DNA of 64,000 nucleotides from NCBI GenBank assembly GCA_934569225.1, contig CAKTKC010000015.1, positions 9,300 to 73,299 on the forward strand, written 5' to 3'. The translations under genes were made by a program, and so were the position numbers. Position 1 is the stretch's first letter. The number at the start of each line of letters is the position of its first letter. Below are positions 33,084 to 41,808 of this stretch, piece after piece. Source of the stretch: an uncultured Oscillospiraceae bacterium (lineage in GTDB: Bacteria > Bacillota > Clostridia > Oscillospirales > Oscillospiraceae). The notes under the pieces are model-generated. The model was not told the DNA's origin. It did no database searches and saw nothing but the letters and a program-made list of their open reading frames with translations.

Positions 33084-34970
33084 ATGAAACGATGGTATCC
33101 CGCGCTGATCCTGCTGTGCCTGCTGCTGGCGGGCTGCTCCGGGAAGGGGGAGGAGACGACGTTCCCCACCCAGACGGAGGCCGTTCCCGTGGAAGCGGCG
33201 CCCCCCGCCGGGCTGCATGACCCGGACGACCCCCTGGAAGTGCGCTACGGCGACGCGCTGCGGGCGTATCCCCTGAGCATTCCGGATGTGGCCGGGCTGA
33301 AAGCCATGGGCAGCGACCTGCTGGTTTTCTCCGACACCCAGGTCAGCACCGTTATCACCCGGCTTTCCGGGGAGGAACTGTACATAGCGGCCACCGTCCA
33401 GCTGGATTTTGGCCTATCCCCGGACGACCCGTCCCTACAGGTCACGGAAAGCGGCCTGAGCTATTTTGACCCGGTGAACCGGCAGACGGTGGTGCTGGAC
33501 GCTTCTTTGCGGGAGATCACCCACATTCCCGCGCCGGAGGACTTAGAGGGAACGCCCCTGCTGTCCTGCGACCGGGAGACATTGTACTACTGCACCAAAG
33601 CGGGCGTCCGTGCCTGGAATCTGGAAACGGGCATCCGCCGGGTCATCAAGGAGGCAAGGTTCGCTCAGCAGAGCGTGACGGGGCTGCACCTGAACGACAC
33701 CGTTCTGCAATGCCGGGCGGCGGACAGCGAGGGCAATGCCAGTACGCTGCTGCTCTCCACGGAAAACGGGCGGATACTGTATGAAGGGGCGCAGGAACTG
33801 ACGATGCAGTCCCGGGGCGACAGCTATTTTATCTCCTTCCCCACAGGCTGCACCCGTGCGCTGCTGTTCGGACAGGCAGGGGAGGAAGCCCCTCTGGCGC
33901 TGACTCCGGCGGAGCTGAGCGGGGAGGACTTCTTCCTGGAGACCTTCGCCGACGCGGTGACGGCAAGCGTTGCGTCGGATACGGAAATCAAGCTGGACTA
34001 TTACGATCTGGAGACCGGACGCCGCCGCTGCTCTGCGACCCTCCCGTTCTTCGGCCTGCCCTTGACGGTGGAGGAGACCGCCGACGGCTGGGTTTATTTC
34101 CTCCTTTACAATAACGACGGCCGGCCGGTCATTTACCGCTGGGACACGACTTCGCCGGAATTCGTCGTTTCCGACACCGAAATCTATACTGGCCCTTACT
34201 ATTCCAGCCAGGAGCCGGACTATCACGGGCTGGTGTGGTGCGAATATTACGCGAGAACCATCGGCGATACCTACGGGGTTGAGGTGCTGCTGTGGGAGGA
34301 CGCCGACCTGGTGCAGCCCTGGGACTACAATTTTGAAGTCGAATATCTGGTGCCCGTCTTCAAGCGGGAGCTGGACTGGCTGAACGAGCGCCTTGCCAAT
34401 TTCCCGGAGGGGATGCTGGAAGCAGCAGTCTCCCATTTTTCCTCCCTGAAAATCTGCCTGGTGCGGGAGATCACTGGCAGCGCCGAATCCGGCAGCCTGA
34501 GCAGTGCGAACGGCATTCAGTTCATGAACGGAACGGACGCCTACATCGTTCTGGCGGCGGGGGATACCTCGGAAAAGGCGCTGTACCACGAGCTGTACCA
34601 CGTGATGGAGACCCACATCCTGGGCAACAGTATCGCCCTCGACCAGTGGGCAAAGCTGAATCCTGTGGGCTTCGAGTACGACTACGACTACCTCGCCAAC
34701 GCCCAGCGGGACGGCAGCGAGTTTTTGCAGCCGGACACCCGCAGCTTCGTGGACACCTACTCCATGAGCTACCCCAAGGAAGACCGGGCGCGGATCTTTG
34801 AGTATGCCATGACGGCGGGGAACGAGTCGCTGTTTGCGGCTTCGCCCCTGCAATACAAGCTGAAAATGCTGTGTCAGGGGATACGGGAGGCCTTTGGCCT
34901 GAAAAAATCCGCGGAAAACTTCCCCTGGGAACAGTACCTGAACCAACCCATGGCGTATACGGGAAAATAA
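33084..34970 (+). CDS. Lipoprotein with HExxH-type metallopeptidase motif
   Basis: 628 residues, starting directly after the previous stop with AAGGAG. Lipoprotein signal MKRWYPALILLCLLLAGCSG. The middle (about 40-420) looks like a series of beta-blades with no clear family. Near residue 502 is HELYH in EKALYHELYHVMETH, a gluzincin-like zinc site, with Glu-containing helices after it. It is likely an exported, membrane-tethered zinc peptidase, but proof is lacking. A strong terminator follows. Confidence 0.8.
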   Translation: MKRWYPALILLCLLLAGCSGKGEETTFPTQTEAVPVEAAPPAGLHDPDDPLEVRYGDALRAYPLSIPDVAGLKAMGSDLLVFSDTQVSTVITRLSGEELYIAATVQLDFGLSPDDPSLQVTESGLSYFDPVNRQTVVLDASLREITHIPAPEDLEGTPLLSCDRETLYYCTKAGVRAWNLETGIRRVIKEARFAQQSVTGLHLNDTVLQCRAADSEGNASTLLLSTENGRILYEGAQELTMQSRGDSYFISFPTGCTRALLFGQAGEEAPLALTPAELSGEDFFLETFADAVTASVASDTEIKLDYYDLETGRRRCSATLPFFGLPLTVEETADGWVYFLLYNNDGRPVIYRWDTTSPEFVVSDTEIYTGPYYSSQEPDYHGLVWCEYYARTIGDTYGVEVLLWEDADLVQPWDYNFEVEYLVPVFKRELDWLNERLANFPEGMLEAAVSHFSSLKICLVREITGSAESGSLSSANGIQFMNGTDAYIVLAAGDTSEKALYHELYHVMETHILGNSIALDQWAKLNPVGFEYDYDYLANAQRDGSEFLQPDTRSFVDTYSMSYPKEDRARIFEYAMTAGNESLFAASPLQYKLKMLCQGIREAFGLKKSAENFPWEQYLNQPMAYTGK

Positions 34971-34971
34971 C

Positions 34972-35019
34972 AAAAGCGCTGTCATCCGGAACCGTTGGTT
35001 CCAGGTGACAGCGCTTTTT
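34972..35019 (+). terminator. Terminator of the yfcE-lipoprotein operon
   Basis: AAAAGCGCTGTCA pairs with TGACAGCGCTTTTT, with an inner GGAACC/GGTTCC stem. Confidence 0.88.
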
Positions 35020-35054
35020 CAATTTGCTGCTATGTAATTCTGACGGTAAAGGGG

Positions 35055-35468
35055 TCAGTCCTCGGGGAACAGCTTTTCCCGGCAGTAGCGGATGATGGCC
35101 TTTCGGGTGATCAGGCCGATGAACGCGTCCTTGTCGTCCACCACGGGAACAAAGTTCTGGTTGGACGCCCGCTCCACCAGCTCGTGCATGGAGGTGGTGA
35201 CCCGGACGGGAACGTTATCCTTCCGGCGGGCGATCTCCATGACCCGGCGGGCTTCGGCCTGACGCATATCCATGTAGCACATGTTCTTCATGGCCCACAG
35301 TAGGTCGCCCTCTGTCAGGGTTCCACGGTATTCGCCCCGGTGGTTGAGAATGGGAATCGCGGCGTAGCCTGCGGATTCCATCTTTTCCAGTGCCTGCCGG
35401 ATGGTATAGTCATCGTACAAATATGCACACATCGCCTTTGGTGTCAGAAAAAAAAGAATATTATTCAT
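35055..35468 (-). CDS. CBS-domain pair protein
   Basis: 137 residues comprising two CBS motifs: the first near residues 10-65 (DYTIRQALEKMESAGYAAIPILNHRGEYRGTLTEGDLL), the second near 75-135 (PVVDDKDAFIGLITRKAIIRY). CBS pairs sense adenine nucleotides. The N-terminus MNNILFFLTPKAMCAYLYDD is typical of the Clostridia stand-alone family. The cellular target is unknown. Confidence 0.92.
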   Translation of the reverse strand: MNNILFFLTPKAMCAYLYDDYTIRQALEKMESAGYAAIPILNHRGEYRGTLTEGDLLWAMKNMCYMDMRQAEARRVMEIARRKDNVPVRVTTSMHELVERASNQNFVPVVDDKDAFIGLITRKAIIRYCREKLFPED

Positions 35469-35622
35469 GGGGTTCTCCTTTTCGGCGCGGCTGATTGGGA
35501 GGATGCCTTACTGCCGCCTTATACATTATAGCATAAACGAAACGGAAAAGTATGAAATTTTCTTGTTAATTTGCAACCGGCCATCCAAAAAATCACGACG
35601 GTTTTTGTGCGGAATGACGGTT

Positions 35623-36885
35623 CTATTTTCCAAAGTGGAAATCCGAGAAATCGAAGGTCGCGAAATAGTCCTCCGGCGTCTCGGCGCGGCGGATGAGCTG
35701 GAAGCTTCCGTCCTTCTTCAGCAGAACCTCCGCGGAACGGAGCTTGCCGTTATAATTGTAGCCCATGGAGAAGCCGTGAGCGCCGGTGTCGTGGATGGCT
35801 ACAATGTCGCCGATCTGGATTTCCGGCAGGCTCCGCTCGATGGCGAATTTGTCGTTGTTCTCGCACAGACCGCCGGTGACGTCGTAGACGTGATCCAGGA
35901 GCGCGTCCTCCTTGCCCAGCACCGTGATGTGGTGGTAAGCGCCATACATGGCCGGGCGCATCAGATTGGCGGCGCAGGCGTCCAGACCCACGTATTCCCG
36001 GTAGATGTGCTTTTCGTGGATGACGGTGGAGATCAGGTGGCCGTAGGGAGCAAGCATGAACCGGCCAAGCTCGGTGAAAATGGCGACGTCGCCCATGTCG
36101 TTGGGGGTCAGGATCTCCTCATATTTCACCCGCACGCCCTCACCGATGACGCCGATGTCGCATCTGGGCTGCTCGGGGCGGTAGTCCACGCCGATGCCGC
36201 CGGACAGGTCGATGAAGGAAATGTGGGCGCCGGTGGCGTTGCGCAGCCGCACCGCCAGACGGAACAGCTGCCCGGCCAGGGCGGGATAATATTCATTGGT
36301 GGTTGTGTTGGAGGCAAGGAAGGCATGAACGCCGAAGTGCTTCGTGCCCAGCTTCATCAGCCGGGTGATGGCCCCTGCCATCTGGTCTTCGGTCATGCCG
36401 TATTTGGCATCCCGGGGCATGTCCATGATGGTGTTGCCCAGAGAGAAGGAGCCGCCCGGATTGTAGCGCAGGCATACCGTCTCGGGAACCGGCCCCATGG
36501 ACGCCAGAAAATCCACATAGGTGGCATCGTCCAGATTGATGTACACGCCCATCTCCCGCGCCTTGCGCATATCCAGCGCCGGCGTATCGTTGGAGGAAAA
36601 GATCACGTCATGTCCCGTGATGCCCACGGCCTCGGACAGCAGCAGCTCCGTATAGGTGGCGCAGTCGCAGCCACAGCCCTCCTCGTAGAGGATTTTCAGC
36701 AGGAAGGGGTTGGGGGTGGCCTTGACGGCAAAATACTCCCGGAATCCGGGATTCCAGGAGAACGCCGCCTTCAGTAACCGGGCGTTGGCGCGGATGCCGG
36801 CCTCGTCGTAAACGTAAAAGGGGGTGGGTATCTGCTCGCGAATCTCCTTTGCTTTTTCCAGAGTCAAAAACGGTATCTTTTTCAT
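35623..36885 (-). CDS. lysA: Diaminopimelate decarboxylase
   Basis: 420 residues from the ATG at 36885 (GAGAGGG upstream). A PLP-dependent alanine-racemase-fold decarboxylase. The PLP Lys is in EYFAVKATPNP near residue 50, the glycine-rich phosphate site is IDLSGGIGVDYRP, and the C-terminal catalytic Cys is in GGLCENNDKF. It forms lysine from meso-diaminopimelate, the last step of lysine synthesis. A short leader hairpin sits between its promoter and start. Confidence 0.92.
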   Translation of the reverse strand: MKKIPFLTLEKAKEIREQIPTPFYVYDEAGIRANARLLKAAFSWNPGFREYFAVKATPNPFLLKILYEEGCGCDCATYTELLLSEAVGITGHDVIFSSNDTPALDMRKAREMGVYINLDDATYVDFLASMGPVPETVCLRYNPGGSFSLGNTIMDMPRDAKYGMTEDQMAGAITRLMKLGTKHFGVHAFLASNTTTNEYYPALAGQLFRLAVRLRNATGAHISFIDLSGGIGVDYRPEQPRCDIGVIGEGVRVKYEEILTPNDMGDVAIFTELGRFMLAPYGHLISTVIHEKHIYREYVGLDACAANLMRPAMYGAYHHITVLGKEDALLDHVYDVTGGLCENNDKFAIERSLPEIQIGDIVAIHDTGAHGFSMGYNYNGKLRSAEVLLKKDGSFQLIRRAETPEDYFATFDFSDFHFGK

Positions 36886-36910
36886 AGCTTGAACCCTCTC
36901 TATTCTATGC

Positions 36911-36973
36911 AAAAAACGGCGTACTTTACGCCGTGACTAGGAGAATTGTATTGTATAGGAGGACATTTGTCAA
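36911..36973 (-). promoter_or_regulatory. lysA promoter and terminator-like leader hairpin
   Basis: Minus-strand TTGACA (plus 36968-36973), 17-base spacer, TACAAT (plus 36945-36950). Just downstream, ACGGCGTA-AAG-TACGCCGT followed by six T (plus 36911-36934) looks like an intrinsic terminator at the very 5' end of the message, before lysA. Confidence 0.65.
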
Positions 36974-37103
36974 CCCCGTATCTACCTCTCGCCCCGGTAG
37001 AAACCGAATTTCTCCGCCGGGGAGAGAACTCAACAAAATGGCGGTTTCTTTTTTGTGAAAAATGTGCTATACTCCCCCCATCTTCACAAAGGAAGGGTTC
37101 ACT

Positions 37104-37775
37104 ATGAAACGAACGAAATTGTCCGACCGCCAGCTCCCGGATTACAGCCGGGGCGAGGAGATCATGAACATGGTCACCCACATCGTCGGCGGCGCCGTGG
37201 GCGTCGTGGCGCTGACGCTGTGCGTCATTTTCGCCGCCCTCCACGGAAATCCCTGGGGCGTTGTCACCTCCGCCATTTACGGCAGCGCCATGGTCACCAT
37301 GTTCACCATTTCCAGCGTCTACCACGGCCTGAAGCCCACCCTGGGCAAGAAGGTGATGCAGGTGATCGACCACTGCACCATTTATTTCCTCATCGCGGGA
37401 ACCTACACCGTGATTTTGCTGTCGGCCATCCGTCCGGAGAATCCCGTCCTTGCGTGGGTGCTGTTCGGCTTTGAGTGGGGCATGGTGGCGCTGGCTACGA
37501 CCCTGACGGCCATTGACCTGAAGAAATACCGGGTCTTTTCCATGATCTGCTATATCGGCATGGGCTGGGCGATCATTTTCTTTGCAAAGCAGGCAATGCA
37601 GGCGCTGACCTTCCCGGGCTTTCTGCTTCTGCTGCTGGGCGGCATTGCCTATACGGTCGGCTCCGTTCTGTATGGATTGGGCAAGCGCAAAAAGTGGATG
37701 CACTCCGTATTTCACATTTTCGTCGTTTTGGGGGCGCTGCTCCAGTTCTTCTGCGTGTTGTTTTATGCAATTTGA
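37104..37775 (+). CDS. Hemolysin III / PAQR-family membrane protein
   Basis: 223 residues, start at 37104 (AAGGAAGGG). Seven membrane segments with the PAQR hallmark residues: SSVYHG near 72, DHCTIYFLIAGTYT near 90, and the C-terminal HSVFHIFVVLG. Family members are metal-dependent amidohydrolases or hydroxylases in some species; the name hemolysin is historical. The cellular role here is unknown. Confidence 0.92.
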   Translation: MKRTKLSDRQLPDYSRGEEIMNMVTHIVGGAVGVVALTLCVIFAALHGNPWGVVTSAIYGSAMVTMFTISSVYHGLKPTLGKKVMQVIDHCTIYFLIAGTYTVILLSAIRPENPVLAWVLFGFEWGMVALATTLTAIDLKKYRVFSMICYIGMGWAIIFFAKQAMQALTFPGFLLLLLGGIAYTVGSVLYGLGKRKKWMHSVFHIFVVLGALLQFFCVLFYAI

Positions 37776-37868
37776 CGAAAAAAATCAGGGTCACGCCACT
37801 CCCCGGAGAGGAAAAACCGCCATAAATTTGTTTAATGCAACGAAAATCTTTTTTCGCCATACTAAGGG

Positions 37869-37897
37869 TTGATTTGTTCACGGTTTAGACATATAAT
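37869..37897 (+). promoter_or_regulatory. cstA promoter
   Basis: TTGATT (37869-37874), 17-base spacer, TATAAT (37892-37897). Confidence 0.75.
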
Positions 37898-37954
37898 GAT
37901 ACTCGCCAGGCGGTGATACGCCACCGCAGGGTAACTTAACTAAGGAGGAAATCT

Positions 37955-39406
37955 ATGGTTACTTTCATTCTCTGCATTGCGGCTCTGGTCATCGGCTACA
38001 TCTTCTACGGCAAGCGCGTAGACAAGATCTTTGGCTCCGACGATCGAGAGACGCCTGCTATCACGCTTAACGACGGCGTTGACTTCGTCCCGATGAAGGG
38101 TTGGAAAATCTTCCTGGTTCAGCTGCTGAACATCGCCGGTCTCGGCCCCATCTTCGGCGCTCTGAACGGTGCTCTGTTTGGACCTGTCGTCTATCTGTGG
38201 ATCGTCTTCGGTACCATCTTCGCCGGCGGCGTCCACGACTATATGTGCGGTATGCTGTCCATGCGGCACAAGGGCGCCAGCATCTCCGAGATTACCGGTA
38301 CTTATCTGGGCAAGGTCATGCTGCAGGTCATGCGCGTGTTCTCCGTCATCCTGCTGGTCATGGTCGGCGTCGTGTTCTCCAAGGGTCCCGCCGGTCTGCT
38401 GGCTCTGCTGACCCCTGAAAAGCTGGACGCTACCTTCTGGCTGTGGGTCATCATCATTTACTACTTCATCGCCACCTTTGTTCCCATCGACAAGGTCATC
38501 GGCAAGATCTACCCCATCTTCGGCATCTGCCTGATCATCATGGCCGTCGGTGTTGCGGGTGTTCTGCTGTTCGCCCATGAGTATCAGATGCCTGAGCTGT
38601 GGAACAACTTCAACAACCAGCATCCTCAGAACATCCACATCTGGCCGTTCATGTTCGTCACCGTGGCCTGCGGCGCCATCTCTGGCTTCCACGCCACCCA
38701 GTCTCCCATGATGGCTCGCTGCTGCACCTCTGAGAAGCAGGGTCACAAGGTGTTCTACGGCGCGATGGTCGCCGAGGGCATCATCGCCATGGTCTGGGCG
38801 GCTGCCGGTGTTTCCTTCTACGAGAACACCCAGGCTCTGCTGGAAGCCGGTGCCGGTGTGAACGCTGTTGTTTACGAGATCTGCACCACCACCATGGGCA
38901 AGATCGGCGGCGTCCTGGCTATGCTGGGCGTTATCGCCTGCCCCATCACCTCCGGTGATACCGCTTACCGCAGCGCCCGTCTGACTCTGGCCGACTGGTT
39001 CAAGATCGACCAGAAGGATTGGAAGAAGCGTCTGCTTCTGACCGTCCCCCTGCTGGGCGTCGGCGCCATCATCTGCCAGATTGACTACTCCGTGGTATGG
39101 CGTTACTTCTCCTGGTCCAACCAGACTCTGGCCATGATCGCTCTGTGGGCGGCTGCCATGTATCTGGCGCAGAACAAGCGCAACTATTGGATCTGCGCGG
39201 TTCCCGCCACCTTCATGACCGGTGTTTCCATCACCTACTTCTTCGCGGCCGGCGAGTGCCTCGGCCTGCTGTGGAAGCCTATGGGAATTGCCGAGAGCGT
39301 GTACTATCCCATCGCCGTTGTCGCCGGTATTATCGCCGCGGTCGGCTTCCTGGCGCTGTTCCTGAAGAAGAGCGCAAAGTACAAGACCAGCACTCTGGCA
39401 CAGTAA
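37955..39406 (+). CDS. cstA: CstA-type peptide/pyruvate transporter
   Basis: 483 residues, AAGGAGG upstream. A polytopic carrier of the CstA family with the N-terminal VIGYIFYGKRVDKIFG, conserved NIAGLGPIFGALNGALFGP and GGVHDYMCGMLSMRHKGAS. CstA and its relatives import pyruvate or peptides under carbon limitation. The codons are biased to GGT/CTG/GCT, unlike its neighbours, suggesting high expression. Short relative to E. coli CstA (about 700), as is normal in Firmicutes. Confidence 0.94.
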   Translation: MVTFILCIAALVIGYIFYGKRVDKIFGSDDRETPAITLNDGVDFVPMKGWKIFLVQLLNIAGLGPIFGALNGALFGPVVYLWIVFGTIFAGGVHDYMCGMLSMRHKGASISEITGTYLGKVMLQVMRVFSVILLVMVGVVFSKGPAGLLALLTPEKLDATFWLWVIIIYYFIATFVPIDKVIGKIYPIFGICLIIMAVGVAGVLLFAHEYQMPELWNNFNNQHPQNIHIWPFMFVTVACGAISGFHATQSPMMARCCTSEKQGHKVFYGAMVAEGIIAMVWAAAGVSFYENTQALLEAGAGVNAVVYEICTTTMGKIGGVLAMLGVIACPITSGDTAYRSARLTLADWFKIDQKDWKKRLLLTVPLLGVGAIICQIDYSVVWRYFSWSNQTLAMIALWAAAMYLAQNKRNYWICAVPATFMTGVSITYFFAAGECLGLLWKPMGIAESVYYPIAVVAGIIAAVGFLALFLKKSAKYKTSTLAQ

Positions 39407-39419
39407 TATATCATCTTAC

Positions 39420-39450
39420 GGCCTCCCGCTTTACGGCGGGAGGCCATTTC
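39420..39450 (+). terminator. cstA terminator
   Basis: GGCCTCCCGC and GCGGGAGGCC pair around TTTACG, followed by ATTTCTC. Confidence 0.75.
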
Positions 39451-39468
39451 TCGTCTACGGTGCGTAGG

Positions 39469-39497
39469 TTGCGCGTTTGGAAATTCCGTGGTATGCT
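39469..39497 (+). promoter_or_regulatory. Promoter of the XRE-SOR gene
   Basis: TTGCGC (39469-39474), 17-base spacer, TATGCT (39492-39497). Both boxes are weak, as expected for a regulated regulator gene. Confidence 0.45.
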
Positions 39498-39523
39498 GGC
39501 GTCAGAAAAGGAGTTGATTCCTC

Positions 39524-40153
39524 ATGGAAACCTATATCACAGGCCCGGCAATCAAGCGCCTGCGGGAGGCGAGAGGACTGACGCAAGCGGAGCTGGGGGA
39601 GAAGATCGGCGTTGGCAGCAAGGCCGTCTCCAAATGGGAAAATGCCCGGGGACTGCCGGACGTGTCCCTGATTGAGCCGCTGGCGGAAGCCCTGGGCGTC
39701 TCCGTCATGGAGCTGATGAACGGGGAGAAAATCCGCAACCAGAATGTCAGCGCCAATATGCTGCGGACGAAAATCTGCGTCTGCCCCGTCTGCGGCAATA
39801 TCCTCTGGGGCACGGGCAGCGCCGTCATCAGCTGCTGCGGCGTCATGCTGCCGCCGCTGGAGGCCGAGGAAGCGGACGAAGACCACCGCCCTGATATTCA
39901 GCAGGTGGAGGACGAGCTGTTTGTCACCGTTGACCATCCCATGACGAAATCCCACTATATTTCCTTCCTCGCCTACGCCACCGCCGACCAGTTTCAGCTT
40001 ATCAAGCTCTACCCGGAGGGCAACGCACAGGCAAGGATTCGGCCCCGGGGGAGGGGAGTCCTCTATCTTTACTGCAACCATCACGGCCTGATGAAGTGGA
40101 ACCTGACGCCCCGCCGGGTGGAAAGAACGTCCAGAGACGCAGGCAGAATTTGA
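39524..40153 (+). CDS. XRE regulator fused to a desulfoferrodoxin (superoxide reductase) domain
   Basis: 209 residues. HTH at residues 8-62 (IKRLREARGLTQAELGEKIGVGSKAVSKWEN). A desulforedoxin-like site follows: C87-P-V-C90 and C104-C105. Next is the superoxide-reductase iron site: H121, H138 in DHPM, H144 in SHYI, C184 and H187 in YCNHHG. H138-H144 spacing and C-x-x-H match the enzyme. The ligands seem complete, so it may sense superoxide or peroxide and control DNA binding. AAAGGAG upstream. Sole gene between terminators. Confidence 0.88.
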   Translation: METYITGPAIKRLREARGLTQAELGEKIGVGSKAVSKWENARGLPDVSLIEPLAEALGVSVMELMNGEKIRNQNVSANMLRTKICVCPVCGNILWGTGSAVISCCGVMLPPLEAEEADEDHRPDIQQVEDELFVTVDHPMTKSHYISFLAYATADQFQLIKLYPEGNAQARIRPRGRGVLYLYCNHHGLMKWNLTPRRVERTSRDAGRI

Positions 40154-40162
40154 AAAATCCGC

Positions 40163-40196
40163 AAAATAAACGGCGCCATCCGGCGCCGTTTATTTT
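40163..40196. terminator. Bidirectional terminator
   Basis: AAAATAAACGGCGCC-ATCC-GGCGCCGTTTATTTT; A/T-rich outer arms allow it to end both the XRE-SOR gene and the convergent transporter gene. Confidence 0.85.
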
Positions 40197-40218
40197 GTAA
40201 AAAATTTCAGGAAAAGAC

Positions 40219-41637
40219 TCAATATTTCCGGGACAGCATGGACTCGGCTTCCTCCCGGGTGATCTCCCCGGCGTTGCACCGCGCCATAATCTGCACATCC
40301 TTGTCGTTGAGCTTGTAGCCTAAGTAGAAGAACGTGGAAATGATCATGCCAATGACAGGCACCAGGGCGTACACGATCCACAGTCCCTCCAGCGCCCCTG
40401 CGCTCTGCTGGATGTTCAGCGCCTTCAGCGTTTCGAAGCTATCCGCCTCCACGGAAATCCAGTGGAAGCAGCCCAGCAGCGCCAAAGCCAGAGAGGACGA
40501 GACCGCGGCGGTGATCTTTACGGAGAAGGTCTGGATGGCGAAGGTAATGCCCTTGGCGCTGATGCCGGATTTGTACTGGCCGTACTCGGCGCAGTCCGGG
40601 GTGAACATGAAGGCAAGAATGCCCACGATGCTCATGGGAACGGTGCGGATGCAGGTCAGCGTCAGGAACAGCGCCCGGTTTTCGTAGCCTACGAAGAAAA
40701 TTGCCAGACCCAAAATGATGTTGACGATGTTGCACCAAAAAAGCGTTTTAAATTTATCCAGCTTTTTCAGAATGGTGGGCATGAGCATGGCAGCAAAAAC
40801 ACCCGGCACCATGTTCAGCAGGTTCAGCACGATGGAGTAAAGGGAGTTGCCGAACAGATAGAAGGAGACGAACAGCGTCACGGCGGCGGAGGTTTTCAGC
40901 GCGTCGGTGGCGCAGTAGCCGCCGTAGTAGGTCAGCAGGTACTTGTTCTTCCCCAGATAGGAGAACATCTGCTTGGGGGAAAAGTTTTCGTCCTCCTCTT
41001 CGGGCTTATAGTTGCGCTCCTTGCAGTTGAGAGACAACGGCACCATGGTCAGGGCGCTGAAAATGGACAGCGTCGCAATGGCCAGACTGGCGCTCATGCC
41101 CACGTTTTCGCTGATGAGGATGGGCAGCACCACGCCGTAGATCAGCACGCCCGCCCCGGAGAACACACGATTGACGGAGAGCAGGGTGTTCCGCTCCGGC
41201 AGATTGTCGGTCATGGTGTTCAGCATGGCGTAGGCGGGGATGTCGGTCAAGGTGTACACGGTGTCCCACAGCACGTAGGCCACGCCGAACCAGATAAGTT
41301 TCCCAGTCTCCCCCAGCGCCGAGGGAATGGAGAACAGAATGATGGTCACAATGGGGATCAGCGCGGTGGAGATCCGCAGCCAGGGCAGACTTTTCTGCCC
41401 GTTCTTGAATTTGACCTTGTCGAAGATGAAGCCGAAAATGGGGTCATTCACGGCGTCCCAGATTTTGACGATCAGCAGCACAATGGCGACTTTGGCAAGG
41501 TTCACGCCCTGCATGGCAAGGTAAGTGGAAATAAAAGCCGCCGTGATGTTGTAGTAAATGTTCTGTCCGATGAAGTATGTCCAGTAGCTCAGACGCTCCT
41601 TGAAGGTGGTCATATACCCCGGATGTTTGTCTGCCAT
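40219..41637 (-). CDS. GPH-family sugar:cation symporter (MFS)
   Basis: 472 residues, 12 membrane segments. The glycoside-pentoside-hexuronide signature is present: KIWDAVNDPIFGFIFDKVKFKNGQK near residue 58, and FAIQTFSVKITAAVSSSL near the C-terminal half. It would import a glycoside or oligosaccharide with Na+ or H+. No sugar hydrolase is next to it, so the substrate cannot be inferred. AGAGAGGGG precedes the ATG. Confidence 0.92.
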   Translation of the reverse strand: MADKHPGYMTTFKERLSYWTYFIGQNIYYNITAAFISTYLAMQGVNLAKVAIVLLIVKIWDAVNDPIFGFIFDKVKFKNGQKSLPWLRISTALIPIVTIILFSIPSALGETGKLIWFGVAYVLWDTVYTLTDIPAYAMLNTMTDNLPERNTLLSVNRVFSGAGVLIYGVVLPILISENVGMSASLAIATLSIFSALTMVPLSLNCKERNYKPEEEDENFSPKQMFSYLGKNKYLLTYYGGYCATDALKTSAAVTLFVSFYLFGNSLYSIVLNLLNMVPGVFAAMLMPTILKKLDKFKTLFWCNIVNIILGLAIFFVGYENRALFLTLTCIRTVPMSIVGILAFMFTPDCAEYGQYKSGISAKGITFAIQTFSVKITAAVSSSLALALLGCFHWISVEADSFETLKALNIQQSAGALEGLWIVYALVPVIGMIISTFFYLGYKLNDKDVQIMARCNAGEITREEAESMLSRKY

Positions 41638-41712
41638 GGCGATCCGCCCCTCTCTTTACAATAGATTTATTCTATCATCGCAGAAAAAGGAAGTCAATCG
41701 GCGGAGAAATCT

Positions 41713-41741
41713 TTGACATTTTGAACGGAATTTGGTAGTAT
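41713..41741 (+). promoter_or_regulatory. Promoter of the rRNA methyltransferase gene
   Basis: TTGACA (41713-41718), 17-base spacer, TAGTAT (41736-41741). Confidence 0.7.
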
Positions 41742-41808
41742 AGGAAGGAAAAAAGCGCCCCGTTTTTTGGCAGATTGTCATGGGGTGGAGGATAAGGAAA
41801 GAAACGCT

